The position numbers and the translations under genes are program-made. From assembly GCF_026072915.1 (NCBI RefSeq), contig NZ_AP025943.1, forward strand, positions 3,100,001-3,164,000: a DNA stretch of 64,000 nt, read 5' to 3'. Positions 1 to 8,782 of the stretch are shown here, piece by piece. Position 1 is the stretch's first letter. Every line of letters starts with the position of its first letter. The notes beneath the pieces are model-generated. The model had not been told where the DNA came from. It made no database searches and worked only from the letters and a program-made list of their open reading frames with translations. Origin of the DNA: Akkermansia biwaensis (GTDB lineage Bacteria; Verrucomicrobiota; Verrucomicrobiia; Verrucomicrobiales; Akkermansiaceae).

Positions 1-328
1 CTGCGACAACGTCATTTTTACCACGAACCCCGTGGAAGCCGTCCGGGACGCCTCCGTCATCAACACGGACGTCTGGCTTTCCATGGGCCAGGAGGCGGAA
101 GGACAGTCCAAGGAAAAGCACTTCTACCCCTACCAGGTGAACGAGGAACTGCTGGCTCACGCGGCCCCCGGCCATTCCGTGTTCCACTGCCTGCCCGCCT
201 ACCGCGGGAAGGAAATCACGGAAGACGTGCTGGAACGCTTCGCCCCGGTCATCTTCCAGGAGGCGGAAAACCGGGTGCATGCCCAGAAAGCCGTTCTCGC
301 CACGCTTGCCGAAGCCAGCAAGGCATAA
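1..328 (+). CDS. argF: Ornithine carbamoyltransferase, C-terminal part (5' end outside window)
   Basis: This is the last ~108 residues of an ornithine carbamoyltransferase, which makes citrulline from ornithine and carbamoyl phosphate in arginine synthesis. The open frame (codons starting at base 2) runs in from the left edge, so the gene start is not in the window. The diagnostic HCLPAYRG motif (ornithine-binding HCLP loop) is visible, preceded by TDVWLSMGQE and followed by an ending typical of the family (EITEDVLERF, then ENRVHAQKAVL). The stop is at 326-328 and sufE starts 18 bases later on the same strand, so the two may be cotranscribed. Confidence 0.93.
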   Translation, partial: CDNVIFTTNPVEAVRDASVINTDVWLSMGQEAEGQSKEKHFYPYQVNEELLAHAAPGHSVFHCLPAYRGKEITEDVLERFAPVIFQEAENRVHAQKAVLATLAEASKA

Positions 329-346
329 CCTTTCCATTCCCCCGCC

Positions 347-769
347 ATGAATTACGAAGAACGCCTGCAAGACCTGCTGGACGAACTGGACCTGTTCCAG
401 GACTGGACGGAACGCTACGAATACATCATCAGCCTGGGCAAAAAGCTTCCCCCGCTGGAGGAGGCGTACAAGACGGACGAGTCCCTCATCAAGGGCTGCC
501 AGTCCAGGGTGTGGGTGCATACGGAACAGGACAGCAACGGCCTTCTGAAACTCTACGCGGACAGCGATTCCCTGATTACCAAGGGTCTCATCGCCGTATT
601 CGTACGCCTGCTCTCCGGCCTGCCGCCGGAAGAAGTCCTGAAAGCGGACATGTCCAAGCTGGACAAGACCGGACTCAAGGACCACCTGGCGCCCACCAGG
701 GCCAACGCCCTCAACTCCATGGCAGCCCAAATCAAGCAGGCCGCCATGCGCATGGTTGAAAACAAGTAA
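347..769 (+). CDS. sufE: SufE-family cysteine desulfuration protein
   Basis: A 140-residue protein of the SufE family, which accepts sulfur from the cysteine desulfurase SufS and passes it to the Fe-S cluster scaffold. The length is typical. The acceptor cysteine falls at residue 51 in the stretch LIKGCQSRVW, as in characterised SufE, and the C-terminal LAPTRANALNSMAAQI region is also characteristic. It sits between argF and a small lipoprotein gene (14 bases downstream), with no suf operon visible nearby, so it probably acts in trans. Cytoplasmic, with no signal peptide. Confidence 0.9.
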   Translation: MNYEERLQDLLDELDLFQDWTERYEYIISLGKKLPPLEEAYKTDESLIKGCQSRVWVHTEQDSNGLLKLYADSDSLITKGLIAVFVRLLSGLPPEEVLKADMSKLDKTGLKDHLAPTRANALNSMAAQIKQAAMRMVENK

Positions 770-783
770 CCGTCCCTTCCCCC

Positions 784-1182
784 ATGTTCTCCAGACTCCT
801 TCCCCCTCTGGCCCTTCTGGCCGCCGCGGCCTGTTCCTGCATCTCATGCAGCAGCACTTCCGGAGACATGACGATACGCAGCATTCCTTCCGGGGCCAGC
901 CTGCGCGTCAACGGGGAGTACGTGGGGCAGGCTCCCGCCACCCTCTCCCTGAACAGGCACAAGCCCATTCACGTGGCGGCGGACAAGCCGGGCTACTACT
1001 CCGCGGAAAAAACCTTCCACCCGGAAATGACCACGGGAGGGGCCATTCTGTGGGGACTCAACAACGAGAAGTCTAAAAACTTCAAGACCGATACCCTGAC
1101 CATCCGTCTCAAAAAGAGAAATTCCGAAGCGCCCCCGCTGGAGAAACTGCCTCCGGCATGGGAGCAAGGCCATAAGCTTTAG
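784..1182 (+). CDS. PEGA-domain lipoprotein
   Basis: A 132-residue protein with a hydrophobic N-terminal segment ending in several cysteines (AAAACSCISCSS), consistent with a lipoprotein signal peptide, although the cluster makes the exact lipobox cysteine uncertain. Residues ~29-70 (MTIRSIPSGASLRVNGEYVGQAPATLSL) match the PEGA domain, a small beta-rich surface module whose name comes from its PEGA motif (here PSGA). The function is unknown; PEGA proteins are usually envelope-associated. It starts 14 bases after sufE and may be the last gene of the argF-sufE transcript. The C terminus is charged and low in complexity. Confidence 0.75.
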   Translation: MFSRLLPPLALLAAAACSCISCSSTSGDMTIRSIPSGASLRVNGEYVGQAPATLSLNRHKPIHVAADKPGYYSAEKTFHPEMTTGGAILWGLNNEKSKNFKTDTLTIRLKKRNSEAPPLEKLPPAWEQGHKL

Positions 1183-1435
1183 TAAGGGCACGGGCCGGAA
1201 AAGTTGATTCATCCACAGCCATTCAGAGAGGCAACGGCCATCCTTTTTCCATCAGGGACCGCAACGCCCGGATTTCTCCCGGCTTCAGGCTTCACCGGGC
1301 ATCAGGAGAGTGCCCTCCCTTTCTTTTGTAAAACGGCAAAACCGTCCGCCATTTCCCCAATCCGCATCTTCAGGGAATCCGGAAAAGGTGCCGGCGCATT
1401 CCTTTCACCGGCCAGGGCGGCGATTACGGCATCCG
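1183..1435. other. Intergenic region between convergent genes; open frame on the minus strand
   Basis: A 253-base gap between the 3' ends of the PEGA lipoprotein gene and glgB. No clear intrinsic terminator is seen. On the minus strand an open frame of roughly 45-50 codons, shifted one base relative to glgB and lacking a start codon, reads like protein (contains ADAVIAALAGERNAPAPFP) and ends near 1290. It may be a decayed extension of glgB or chance. Confidence 0.35.
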
Positions 1436-3472
1436 CTACGCATCCGGTTCAGCGGGACGGGCCATCACGGCGGACCCCACCCTTTTCAGCACCAGGGCCG
1501 TGCGGGGAAGCAGGTACAGGGAGAGCCTGCCCTCTTCATCCGTGAAATGGTGCACGGATCCGTCCTGCCGCCCGAATCCGCCGAACCGGGCATTGTCCGT
1601 ATCCAGCACCACCTTCCATTCCCCTTTCTGGGGTGCGGGCAGCGTGTAGTCCATGATCGCCCGGTCCCCGGACCAGTTGAATACGAAGACAAGCCCCCCG
1701 CGATGGAAGGCCATGATCTGGTTTCCCTCGTCAATATTCAGCGGGAACGGCGGGGGATTGTTCAGCAGGCGCGCCTCCAGGGCCAGCTGCACCATGGCAT
1801 GGTCAAAAGCGTTCAGGAACTTGAACCTCAATCCGGGGTTGTCCACCAGCGACCACTGGCGGCGGCAATGGCTGTAGGACCAGCCGTTGCCCTCCCGCGG
1901 AAAATCAATCCATTCCGGATGCCCGAATTCGTTGCCCATGAAGTTCAGCCAGCCTTCCCCGCCCGCGGCCAGAGTCACCAGGCGGATCATCTTGTGCAGG
2001 GCCATCCCGCGGTCAATGACCAGGCTTTGCTGGTCCACGGCCATCTTCCAGTACATTTCCTCATCCATCAACCGGAACGCCAGGGTCTTGTCCCCCACCA
2101 GGGCCTGGTCATGGCTCTCGCAGTAGGCCACGTGCGGTTCTCCGTAACGCCTGTTCGTCAGCGTGTACCACATGTCCCCCATGCTCCATTCCTCGTCCTT
2201 CCTCTCCTTGAGCAGCTTGATCCAGTAATCCGGAATGCCCATGGCCAGCCTGTGTGAAAAACCAATGCCGCCTTCATCCACCGGACGGCACAGCCCCGGC
2301 ATGCCGGACATGTCTTCCGCAATCGCAACGGCGCCCGGCTTCACCCGCTGGATCAGCGTGGAAGCCAGCTGCAGGTAGGCGACGGCATCCGGATCAACGG
2401 AGGAGCCGAAGTACGCGCCCAGCTCCCCGAACGGCTCATGCCCCCTGTGGAAGTACAGCATGGACGTTACGCCGTCAAAGCGGAAGCCGTCGAACCGGAA
2501 CTCTTCCAGCCACCACCGGACGTTGGAAAGCAGGAATTCGATCACCTCGTCCCGGCCGTAGTCAAAGCAGCAGGAATCCCAGTCCGGATGGCGGCCGCGC
2601 TCCCCGGGCAGAAAATACATGCCGCCGGAACCGTCGAAGTCGTTCAGCCCCTCGGCCTCGTTCTTCACGGCGTGGGAATGCACCACATCCAGAAGCACGG
2701 CAATGTTCAGGCCGTGCGCCTGGTCGATCAGGTACTTCAAATCCTCCGGCGTTCCGAAACGGGAGGAAGGCGCGAAAAACGAAGAAACATGATAACCGAA
2801 CGAGCCGTAATAGGGATGCTCCTGCACGGCCATCAGCTGGACGGTGTTGTACCCCAGGGCCGCGATGCGGGGAAGCACCTGGTCCGCAAACTCGCGGTAC
2901 GTGTGCACGCGCTCCTCCTCCCCGCTCATCCCCACGTGCGCCTCATAAATGAACGGCACGTCCACTCGGGAAGGGTCGAACCCGGAGTTCCTCCACTCGT
3001 AAGGACGTTCCGGCATCCATATTTCCCCGGAAAAATCATAGGTGGAAGGGTCCTGGACCGTCCTGGTGATCCAGGCGGGAATCCGGTCCTTGCCCGTGCC
3101 GTCCGCCCCCACCACGTGGACTTTCACCTTCTGGCCGTGGGCGAGGGAATCCGGAGGAAGGGTGATTTCCCACACGCCGCGTTCATTCCGCACCAGCGGA
3201 TGGCTCCTGCGGTCCCAGCCGTTGAAATCTCCCGTCAGGAACAATCCGCGCGCGGCGGGCGCCCATTCCCGGTAGGTCCATGCCCCCGTCCCCGAGTCCC
3301 GGTTGAATCCGTAATAGCGGTAGCCCTCCGCATGCCTTTCCAAGGTCCCGGAACGCTGAATGATCCTCTTCATCTTCAGATCAAACAAACGCTGGCGGTC
3401 GCGGATCTGGCGCGCATACGGCTGCAGCCATCCGTCGGCCATCACCAGGCCGGGAATCGGGGGTCTTCTCAT
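1436..3472 (-). CDS. glgB: 1,4-alpha-glucan branching enzyme (GH13)
   Basis: A 678-residue branching enzyme, which cuts alpha-1,4-glucan and rejoins the chain as alpha-1,6 branches in glycogen. An N-terminal CBM48-like segment (EWAPAARGLFLTGDFNGW) precedes the GH13 barrel. The nucleophile is in FRFDGVTSM (Asp ~333), the acid/base in AIAEDMSG (Glu ~386) and the third acidic residue in YCESHDQ. The order and spacing resemble the shorter eukaryote-like type (GH13 subfamily 8) rather than the E. coli enzyme; that assignment is from memory of the family. The start chosen gives the full N terminus. It is monocistronic, convergent with the PEGA gene, and its 5' side faces the polysaccharide group. 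Confidence 0.92.
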   Translation of the reverse strand: MRRPPIPGLVMADGWLQPYARQIRDRQRLFDLKMKRIIQRSGTLERHAEGYRYYGFNRDSGTGAWTYREWAPAARGLFLTGDFNGWDRRSHPLVRNERGVWEITLPPDSLAHGQKVKVHVVGADGTGKDRIPAWITRTVQDPSTYDFSGEIWMPERPYEWRNSGFDPSRVDVPFIYEAHVGMSGEEERVHTYREFADQVLPRIAALGYNTVQLMAVQEHPYYGSFGYHVSSFFAPSSRFGTPEDLKYLIDQAHGLNIAVLLDVVHSHAVKNEAEGLNDFDGSGGMYFLPGERGRHPDWDSCCFDYGRDEVIEFLLSNVRWWLEEFRFDGFRFDGVTSMLYFHRGHEPFGELGAYFGSSVDPDAVAYLQLASTLIQRVKPGAVAIAEDMSGMPGLCRPVDEGGIGFSHRLAMGIPDYWIKLLKERKDEEWSMGDMWYTLTNRRYGEPHVAYCESHDQALVGDKTLAFRLMDEEMYWKMAVDQQSLVIDRGMALHKMIRLVTLAAGGEGWLNFMGNEFGHPEWIDFPREGNGWSYSHCRRQWSLVDNPGLRFKFLNAFDHAMVQLALEARLLNNPPPFPLNIDEGNQIMAFHRGGLVFVFNWSGDRAIMDYTLPAPQKGEWKVVLDTDNARFGGFGRQDGSVHHFTDEEGRLSLYLLPRTALVLKRVGSAVMARPAEPDA

Positions 3473-3767
3473 TATTCAATGATACTCCGCCGTAATCAGC
3501 AGGGTCAAGGAGAAAGCCGTCCCCCCTCCCCCATGCATCCGCACAAAAATGCAGGAGTCTTCCGTTCAGCATCCTTCCCCTGTCCGCAAATGCCGGACAT
3601 TCAGGAAGAAAACCGGAGGAAAAGTTGACAAAAAACAGCTTCCATTCAAAGATGGATGCCGTGCACGCCTGCCGGACACTCTTCCCGGAAGCCGTTCCGC
3701 AAGTCTCCCTTCCTGCCATTCCCGGCTATCGTCAATCCCGCTAGAAGTTCAACATATTCACCATGAT
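3473..3767. other. Divergent intergenic region between glgB and the GT32 gene
   Basis: A 295-base region between divergent genes, so it must hold promoters for both. A consensus -35 box TTGACA at 3626-3631 lies on the plus strand in AAAGTTGACAAAAAAC, but no good -10 box is at 17 bases and the GT32 start is ~135 bases further on, so this is only a weak promoter candidate. No RNA gene is recognised. Confidence 0.3.
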
Positions 3768-4532
3768 ATGATTAAAAAAATCCATTATTGCTGGTTCGGC
3801 TCTCCTGTTCCTGAAGCAGTCCGGCAAAATGTCCGGAAATGGAAGGAACTGAATCCGGATTTTGAGATAATAGAATGGAATGAGTCCAATATTGACGTCT
3901 CACGTTTTGAATTTGGCAGAAGATGCCTGGAACAGAACAAATGGGGGTTTTTGGGAGACATCGTCCGCCTTCAGGCCCTGGTGGAGCACGGAGGTTTTTA
4001 TTTGGACTGCGACGTGGAACTGTTCCAGCCCCTGTCCCGGCTTCCCGTGGACCATCGCTTTACGCTGGGGTACATGTATAACTGCGCTCTGGGCACCGCT
4101 TTTCTTTATGCTCCGCCGCAGCATCCCCTCTGCATCAGCCTTCTGAGCCTGCATAATGAAATAAGGAAAGAATGCTGGCCCGTTTCCAACACGATTTATA
4201 CGGATTACTTCATCAATGAAGTACCCGAATTCCTGCTGAACGGAAAAAAATGGCAAAGCGATCTGGCAACCTTGTATCCCAAGGAGTTTTTCGAGCAACC
4301 CGCCTTCATCCGTTCCCGCGGTTTTTCCATCCACCACTGCTGCGGTTCCTGGATGCCGGGAAAAAGCCATTCCTTCATCCTGAACCAGGCATTCTGCCAC
4401 CAGGTCAAATGGCTCAAGCGCAAGATCAATACGGCCCTGGCTCTCCGCAGGAACGAGTTTTATCCCTATTACCGTGCCGCTCTGAAGGGCGTTTCCCTGA
4501 AAAAGAATTATGACTGGCGTATCAGGCAATAA
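3768..4532 (+). CDS. Glycosyltransferase, GT32/OCH1-like (Gly_transf_sug)
   Basis: A 254-residue retaining-type sugar transferase of the GT32 (OCH1/capsular polysaccharide) kind. It begins MIKKIHYCWFG, the usual opening of this family, and has WGFLGDIVRLQALVEHGGFYLDCDVELF with the metal/nucleotide-sugar DxD motif as DCD. The start at 3768 was chosen because the frame upstream, though open back to 3549, shows no family similarity. The last 23 bases overlap the start of the pyruvyl transferase gene, indicating translational coupling. Cytoplasmic or membrane-peripheral, probably adding one sugar to a surface polysaccharide or lipopolysaccharide; donor and acceptor cannot be read from the sequence. 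Confidence 0.85.
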   Translation: MIKKIHYCWFGSPVPEAVRQNVRKWKELNPDFEIIEWNESNIDVSRFEFGRRCLEQNKWGFLGDIVRLQALVEHGGFYLDCDVELFQPLSRLPVDHRFTLGYMYNCALGTAFLYAPPQHPLCISLLSLHNEIRKECWPVSNTIYTDYFINEVPEFLLNGKKWQSDLATLYPKEFFEQPAFIRSRGFSIHHCCGSWMPGKSHSFILNQAFCHQVKWLKRKINTALALRRNEFYPYYRAALKGVSLKKNYDWRIRQ

Positions 4533-5781
4533 CAGGAACACCCCTCCGCACTGGGACATCGCGCTGCTGGGACTGTGGTGGAGCTGCAACTATGGGGCTG
4601 TTCTAACGTCCTTCTCCCTGCACTGCGTATTATCCCGGCAGGGCTACAGGGTTCTTCTGCTGGACCATGCCCCCATGACCATGGCCTCCCATGTTAATGA
4701 TCCTGGTTCCGTATTCCGCACGTTTTTCAGGGAGGAAGGAATAGAGTCCATTCCCATCTCTTCCCGCAGGGATGCGGAAAGGACGAACAGGCTGGCGGAT
4801 ACGTTCATCGCAGGTTCCGACCAGTTATGGAATTACAAATATACGCATAATCAGGATATGCAGTATTATCTTGATTTTGTGGATGGAGAAAAACGTAAAA
4901 TCGCGTATGCCACCTCTCTGGGTGATTTGCCGGTTCAGCCTCCACAGGATTACCTGGACCGCATACCGCGTTATTTGGACTGTTTTCACGCCATTTCCGT
5001 GCGGGAAGGCGATTCCGTACGGACACTGCGGGAAAGATACCACATATCCGCCACGCATCTTGTTGATCCCGTTTTCCTGACAAGCATGGAGGACTGGAAC
5101 CGGCTAACGCAGAAAGCCTCGCCCATGCCTGATGGAATGTTGACCTATTTTCTGGACATCACTGAATCCTACGGACAGGCCTGTGCAGCCATCTCACGCG
5201 AACTCGCCCTTCCCTCAGCACATTTACTGGACCCTTCCGGTGATATGGAACTCAAAAAACAGTATTTTCCGGAAGGCCGCGTGCATGCGGCAGCCACTAT
5301 CTACGAATGGGTGCGCGCATTTCAGGATTGCAAATGTGTGATTACCGACTCATTTCACGGGACATGCTTCGCCATTATCTTCAACAAGCCCTTTTTGTGC
5401 ATCAAAAACGCGCAAAGAGGAGCAACCCGCTTCACATCCCTGCTAAAGCAATTCGGCCTGGAAGACCGTCTCATTCATTCCCATGAAGAATTGCCCGGTA
5501 AAATTCATCTTCTGAGGTTCATGGATGAAGACGCCGTTTCCCTAAAGAAGCATTCCCTGAAACAGCGTGCTCTGGACTGGCTCCAGACCAATCTTTCCAA
5601 TCCCGTTTCCGAGGAAACCAAGGAAAAGGGCATCAGGTGCCGACAAGAACTTTCCTGCTGGAGACCCTCCTGGAAGCTGCGTTTGAGGCGCCGCATCAGC
5701 AAACTGGCAAGATACTGCCTGAATGAGAAGCTCCAGAAAAAGATTTTCCCCATCATGGGAAAATTGATTCCGAGATCATGA
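4510..5781 (+). CDS. Polysaccharide pyruvyl transferase family protein
   Basis: A 423-residue member of the polysaccharide pyruvyl transferase family (PF04230), whose characterised members add pyruvate ketals to exopolysaccharide sugars. Recognisable parts are WWSCNYGAVLTSFSLH near the N terminus, the FIAGSDQLWNYK box, the ISVREGDSVRTL segment and the CVITDSFHGTCFAI motif typical of the C-terminal half. The ~90 C-terminal residues are basic and family-atypical. It overlaps the GT32 gene by 23 bases and so forms a two-gene operon with it. The downstream neighbour is convergent (ends at 5882). The pathway product is unknown. Confidence 0.82.
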   Translation: MTGVSGNNRNTPPHWDIALLGLWWSCNYGAVLTSFSLHCVLSRQGYRVLLLDHAPMTMASHVNDPGSVFRTFFREEGIESIPISSRRDAERTNRLADTFIAGSDQLWNYKYTHNQDMQYYLDFVDGEKRKIAYATSLGDLPVQPPQDYLDRIPRYLDCFHAISVREGDSVRTLRERYHISATHLVDPVFLTSMEDWNRLTQKASPMPDGMLTYFLDITESYGQACAAISRELALPSAHLLDPSGDMELKKQYFPEGRVHAAATIYEWVRAFQDCKCVITDSFHGTCFAIIFNKPFLCIKNAQRGATRFTSLLKQFGLEDRLIHSHEELPGKIHLLRFMDEDAVSLKKHSLKQRALDWLQTNLSNPVSEETKEKGIRCRQELSCWRPSWKLRLRRRISKLARYCLNEKLQKKIFPIMGKLIPRS

Positions 5782-5881
5782 GACTTTTTCCTGCAGGAAA
5801 GAGCCTGCATTCCGGCAGGGAATTTCAGTAAATCTCCAACGGAATACATATTCCCCGGCCTCCCGGCGCCTCATGGGCAAA

Positions 5882-6916
5882 TCATCGCTTCAGGCGGTAC
5901 ATCAGACACAGCAGCCGGCCATAGACCGGCAAAGGCAGAAGCTTGAGAGGATTTCTTTTGAAGTATGGCCAATGCCGCATTTTCCGGCCCAACGTCATTT
6001 CCGGCCATTCAACCTCCATGCGGAGCTCCCGAATGAATTCTTTTCTATTTTCCAAATCCCTGCAGACAGACTCGATATGGGGAGAATTTTTATCCGGGCA
6101 TGATTCCAAAAACATTTCCGTCATGCGCACAATAGCCTCCTGTGCCTGGATAAAAGATTGGTTGATGCCTTTCAAACGGCTGATTCCCTTAAGAAAAGTC
6201 TCCATATTCCGGTTCTTTAACCGGGGATTGATCCTGGAAATATTGGAACTGTGTTCAACATACAAAACGAGTTTGTTCCGCAAAACCACGAGTCCTTCAT
6301 GCAGCCATGCCCTATGAGCTTCATACAAGTCCTCGCACATGGACAGATTCCGGATTTCCGAATAGGGGGCACGCAAGGAGCGTCTGATGGCGGATGCCGT
6401 TCCGAGAAACGCCCTGTGAGCAGTTCCATCCTGCGGAAGGAAGGCACGCAGGCCTTTATCCTCTTCCAAATGGGCAGGCCATACAGCCTGCCCGGCGGAT
6501 TCGCAGACAACCAGTTCCACATCAGAGGCAATATATCTTGCCTGAGGGTACTTTATGATGGCTTCGGCAAGAATGCGGCAGCGGTGCGGGAAAGAGCGGT
6601 CGTCCCCGTCCATTCGCATAACCCATTCATGAGACGCCAGGGAATACACCTTTTCCAAATGGTCAGTGATACCCATGTTTTGCTCATTGCGGTTTAATTT
6701 GATGGAATGGGAGCCCCGGTACGCCTGCTCCATTTCCCTCATGATTTGGAAAGTTCCGTCGGAAGATGCATCATCTGAAAAAATATATTCCAGCTTTCCC
6801 GCGTAATCCTGATTCAAAACACTCTCAATCGCCCCCCGGATGCTACTTTCCTGATTAAATCCTGTTACAACAACAGTCAAGGCAGGCAATTCATGGAATG
6901 TATTTTGCATAAACAC
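5882..6916 (-). CDS. Glycosyltransferase family 2 protein
   Basis: A 344-residue GT-A fold glycosyltransferase. The N terminus ALTVVVTGFNQESSIRGAIESVLNQDY, the nucleotide-binding FSDDASSDGTFQIM and the DxD-type MRMDGDDRSFP are classic GT2 motifs. No transmembrane segment is apparent, so it is likely peripheral at the inner membrane and works on a surface polysaccharide. It is convergent with the GT32/pyruvyl transferase pair. Upstream, at 6984-7012, a -35/-10 pair contains the CGGATT-N3-AATCCG palindrome also found in two invertible-promoter-like elements in this window. An alternative start two codons in (MQNTF) is possible. Confidence 0.87.
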   Translation of the reverse strand: MFMQNTFHELPALTVVVTGFNQESSIRGAIESVLNQDYAGKLEYIFSDDASSDGTFQIMREMEQAYRGSHSIKLNRNEQNMGITDHLEKVYSLASHEWVMRMDGDDRSFPHRCRILAEAIIKYPQARYIASDVELVVCESAGQAVWPAHLEEDKGLRAFLPQDGTAHRAFLGTASAIRRSLRAPYSEIRNLSMCEDLYEAHRAWLHEGLVVLRNKLVLYVEHSSNISRINPRLKNRNMETFLKGISRLKGINQSFIQAQEAIVRMTEMFLESCPDKNSPHIESVCRDLENRKEFIRELRMEVEWPEMTLGRKMRHWPYFKRNPLKLLPLPVYGRLLCLMYRLKR

Positions 6917-7214
6917 AGCATTCTTTTATCATATCTACATTCCTCCTTGAAACAAAACCATTAGATAATGGCGTCTCTGCATGCACATACCGGATTATGA
7001 ATCCGGAGTCCAGCTACAATTCCAGAAGGGACCTGCGGATGCACGGCTGCATCCAGAAAACTCCGTGCAACAGAGAAAATGGAACGTTCCCCTTGTTTCA
7101 TCAACACGCGCATCATGATCAAATCCTTCTACTTTTTCCAAGGGCGCATTCAAGGCTGTGCATTCTTTCCTCCCTCCCCCGGCTTTTGTTTGAAAAATGC
7201 GCCTTGCCTTCCAC
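6917..7214. other. Intergenic region upstream of the GT2 gene
   Basis: A 298-base gap between two leftward genes. It holds the palindromic promoter at 6984-7012 and a second perfect palindrome, CCATTA-GA-TAATGG at 6958-6971, lying in the expected 5' leader of the GT2 gene and therefore a possible operator. A small hairpin GATGCACGGCTGCATC lies near 7037-7052. No gene is seen. Confidence 0.5.
6984..7012 (-). promoter_or_regulatory. Promoter with palindromic spacer, upstream of GT2 gene
   Basis: Read on the minus strand: -35 TGGACT (7007-7012), a 17-base spacer containing CCGGATT-CAT-AATCCGG, then -10 TATGTG (6984-6989), about 65 bases before the GT2 start. The same arrangement occurs at 19072-19100 and 39255-39284, where the palindrome has an inverted mate. 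No mate was found here. Confidence 0.5.
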
Positions 7215-7832
7215 TCAGCGCAGCTCGTACAGCTTGTCCTTGGCGGCACGGCCGTAAGCCGTGTTCGGGTATCTCTTGACAGCCTCCTGCCAGTATTTCA
7301 CGGCCTGCTCCGGATTATTGAGCAGGGAGGAATAAATTCCCCCTATTTTATACAGGAAAAGGGCGCGGTCCTCCTTCCTCCATCTTCGGGATGCCAAGCC
7401 TTCCTGTAATAATTCAACGGATTCCGCGTACTTGCGCATATCATTCAGCAGACCGGATTCCATCAGCCAGGGACGCACCATTCCGGGATTCTCCCTGCGA
7501 TTGCGTTCCAAAAGCTCCAGGGCGCCCGCCGCGTCTCCGGCTCCCAGCATGCGCCGGGCCGCGTCCACCAGCACTTCCTCGTCCGTGGTGATGTTGGACG
7601 CATACAGGGTTTTCGTGACCAGGTCGCTCATGCCCGGAAGCAGGTATTTGACCACCAGCCATATTTCAAAGATAATGACCGGAATCAGTCCGCACAGGGC
7701 CTGGAGCGGACTCAGGGGAATGGCCCGCACCAGAAAGGCAAAGATCCCGAGAGGGAGCAGCAGCCACAACAGGCGTATGAAGGTATGGCGGGCAAGAATA
7801 AGAATCGTTTTCCACATGGCGGCATCTTTCAT
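7215..7832 (-). CDS. Membrane-anchored TPR protein
   Basis: A 205-residue protein with two N-terminal hydrophobic helices (residues ~8-35 and ~40-66) followed by a soluble part (~75-205) with TPR-like helical repeats, e.g. AGDAAGALELLERNRRENPG, YAESVELLQEGL and NNPEQAVKYWQEAVKRYPNTAYGRAA. This suggests an inner-membrane scaffold for protein assembly. No enzymatic motif is visible. It stands between the GT2 gene and a beta-barrel gene on the same strand, with gaps of ~100-300 bases, so cotranscription is uncertain. Specific function unknown. Confidence 0.7.
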   Translation of the reverse strand: MKDAAMWKTILILARHTFIRLLWLLLPLGIFAFLVRAIPLSPLQALCGLIPVIIFEIWLVVKYLLPGMSDLVTKTLYASNITTDEEVLVDAARRMLGAGDAAGALELLERNRRENPGMVRPWLMESGLLNDMRKYAESVELLQEGLASRRWRKEDRALFLYKIGGIYSSLLNNPEQAVKYWQEAVKRYPNTAYGRAAKDKLYELR

Positions 7833-7890
7833 GAATCATACGTTATTCCCCGGACAGAGCAGGAAACGGCACATGCCGCCGAGGGTTTTC

Positions 7891-7912
7891 TTCCTCCCCG
7901 GACGGGGAGGAA
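7891..7912. terminator. Candidate hairpin terminator downstream of the beta-barrel gene
   Basis: TTCCTCCCC (7891-7899) pairs with GGGGAGGAA (7904-7912), a 9-bp stem with a 4-base loop. It lies just past the stop of the leftward outer-membrane gene at 7934. It lacks a clean run of T, so this is only a candidate. Confidence 0.4.
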
Positions 7913-7933
7913 AGACGCCCCCGGAGGCCGTTG

Positions 7934-8782
7934 TCAGAATCTGTACACGGCTTCCACGCCCACGCGGATGCGGAAGTCTTCAATGGTGCTCATGCCGGTA
8001 TAGCGGCGGATATCGGAACGCGTGTTCCCCGCCCAGTCAAACTGGATGAAGGGAATGACGCGGAAGCCGTTCTGCGAATCCACGCCGGAAATGCGCACGG
8101 GAGCCGCCAGCTTGATGTTGAACTGGTCGAATCCGGCCACGCCGGCGCCCCAGTAGCTGGAGGAATAGCTGGTGCCCGCGCTCAGTTCCAAATCCACCTT
8201 TTCATGAATCAGGCCGCTCCAGCGCCTGCCCGCATTCAAATCGATGCGCCAGCCCGTCATGCCGTAAAAACCGTACTGGACATCCAGAGCGCCGAAATAG
8301 CCGTGCCCCGGATCGTCGTACGCCAGCCCGGCGGTAAAGGATTGGGCCACGGAATGGGGGGCCTTGCCCGTGTATTTGCTCAGATAGCCGGGAAGACCGC
8401 CGTAATTGAATTCATAACCGCCCCGGAAAGTCAGGTTCGGGAACAATTCCTTCACGGCCTTCCAGTCCGCGTCAAAAGCGTTCTTGTCGCTCAGCAGACC
8501 GTCGCAGAAGGCCAGGTATTCCGCACCGATTTCCTGCTTCCAGTCCTTGACAAGGTTCAAGTCCACTTCCCCGCCGAAGGTGAACACGCCGCTGCGATTC
8601 AGCAGGGAGGAGGCTACCAGGTCCTTGTAGGCATAGCGGGAGTCGTAGCCAATTCTGGCCGCGCCGCTGATCGTATCATTGTAGGCACTTGCCGGCCGGG
8701 GATCATATCCGTATCCGTCATAGGCGCCGGCGGAAACCGCGGCCAGGGCTCCGGCCGTCATGAACAGGGCTGTTGCTTTCAT
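7934..8782 (-). CDS. Secreted outer-membrane beta-barrel-like protein
   Basis: A 282-residue protein with a signal peptide (MKATALFMTAGALAAVSAGA) and a mature part made of alternating short beta-strands rich in Tyr, Gly and aromatic residues (RIGYDSRYAYKDL, FTFGGEVDLNLV, LTFRGGYEFNYGG, FGALDVQYGFYG). It ends in FRIRVGVEAVYRF; a terminal Phe on an amphipathic strand is the usual C-terminal signature of barrels folded by the BAM complex. It is therefore probably a small outer-membrane barrel. Cargo or function is unknown. It is followed on the same strand by the TPR membrane protein. Confidence 0.72.
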   Translation of the reverse strand: MKATALFMTAGALAAVSAGAYDGYGYDPRPASAYNDTISGAARIGYDSRYAYKDLVASSLLNRSGVFTFGGEVDLNLVKDWKQEIGAEYLAFCDGLLSDKNAFDADWKAVKELFPNLTFRGGYEFNYGGLPGYLSKYTGKAPHSVAQSFTAGLAYDDPGHGYFGALDVQYGFYGMTGWRIDLNAGRRWSGLIHEKVDLELSAGTSYSSSYWGAGVAGFDQFNIKLAAPVRISGVDSQNGFRVIPFIQFDWAGNTRSDIRRYTGMSTIEDFRIRVGVEAVYRF

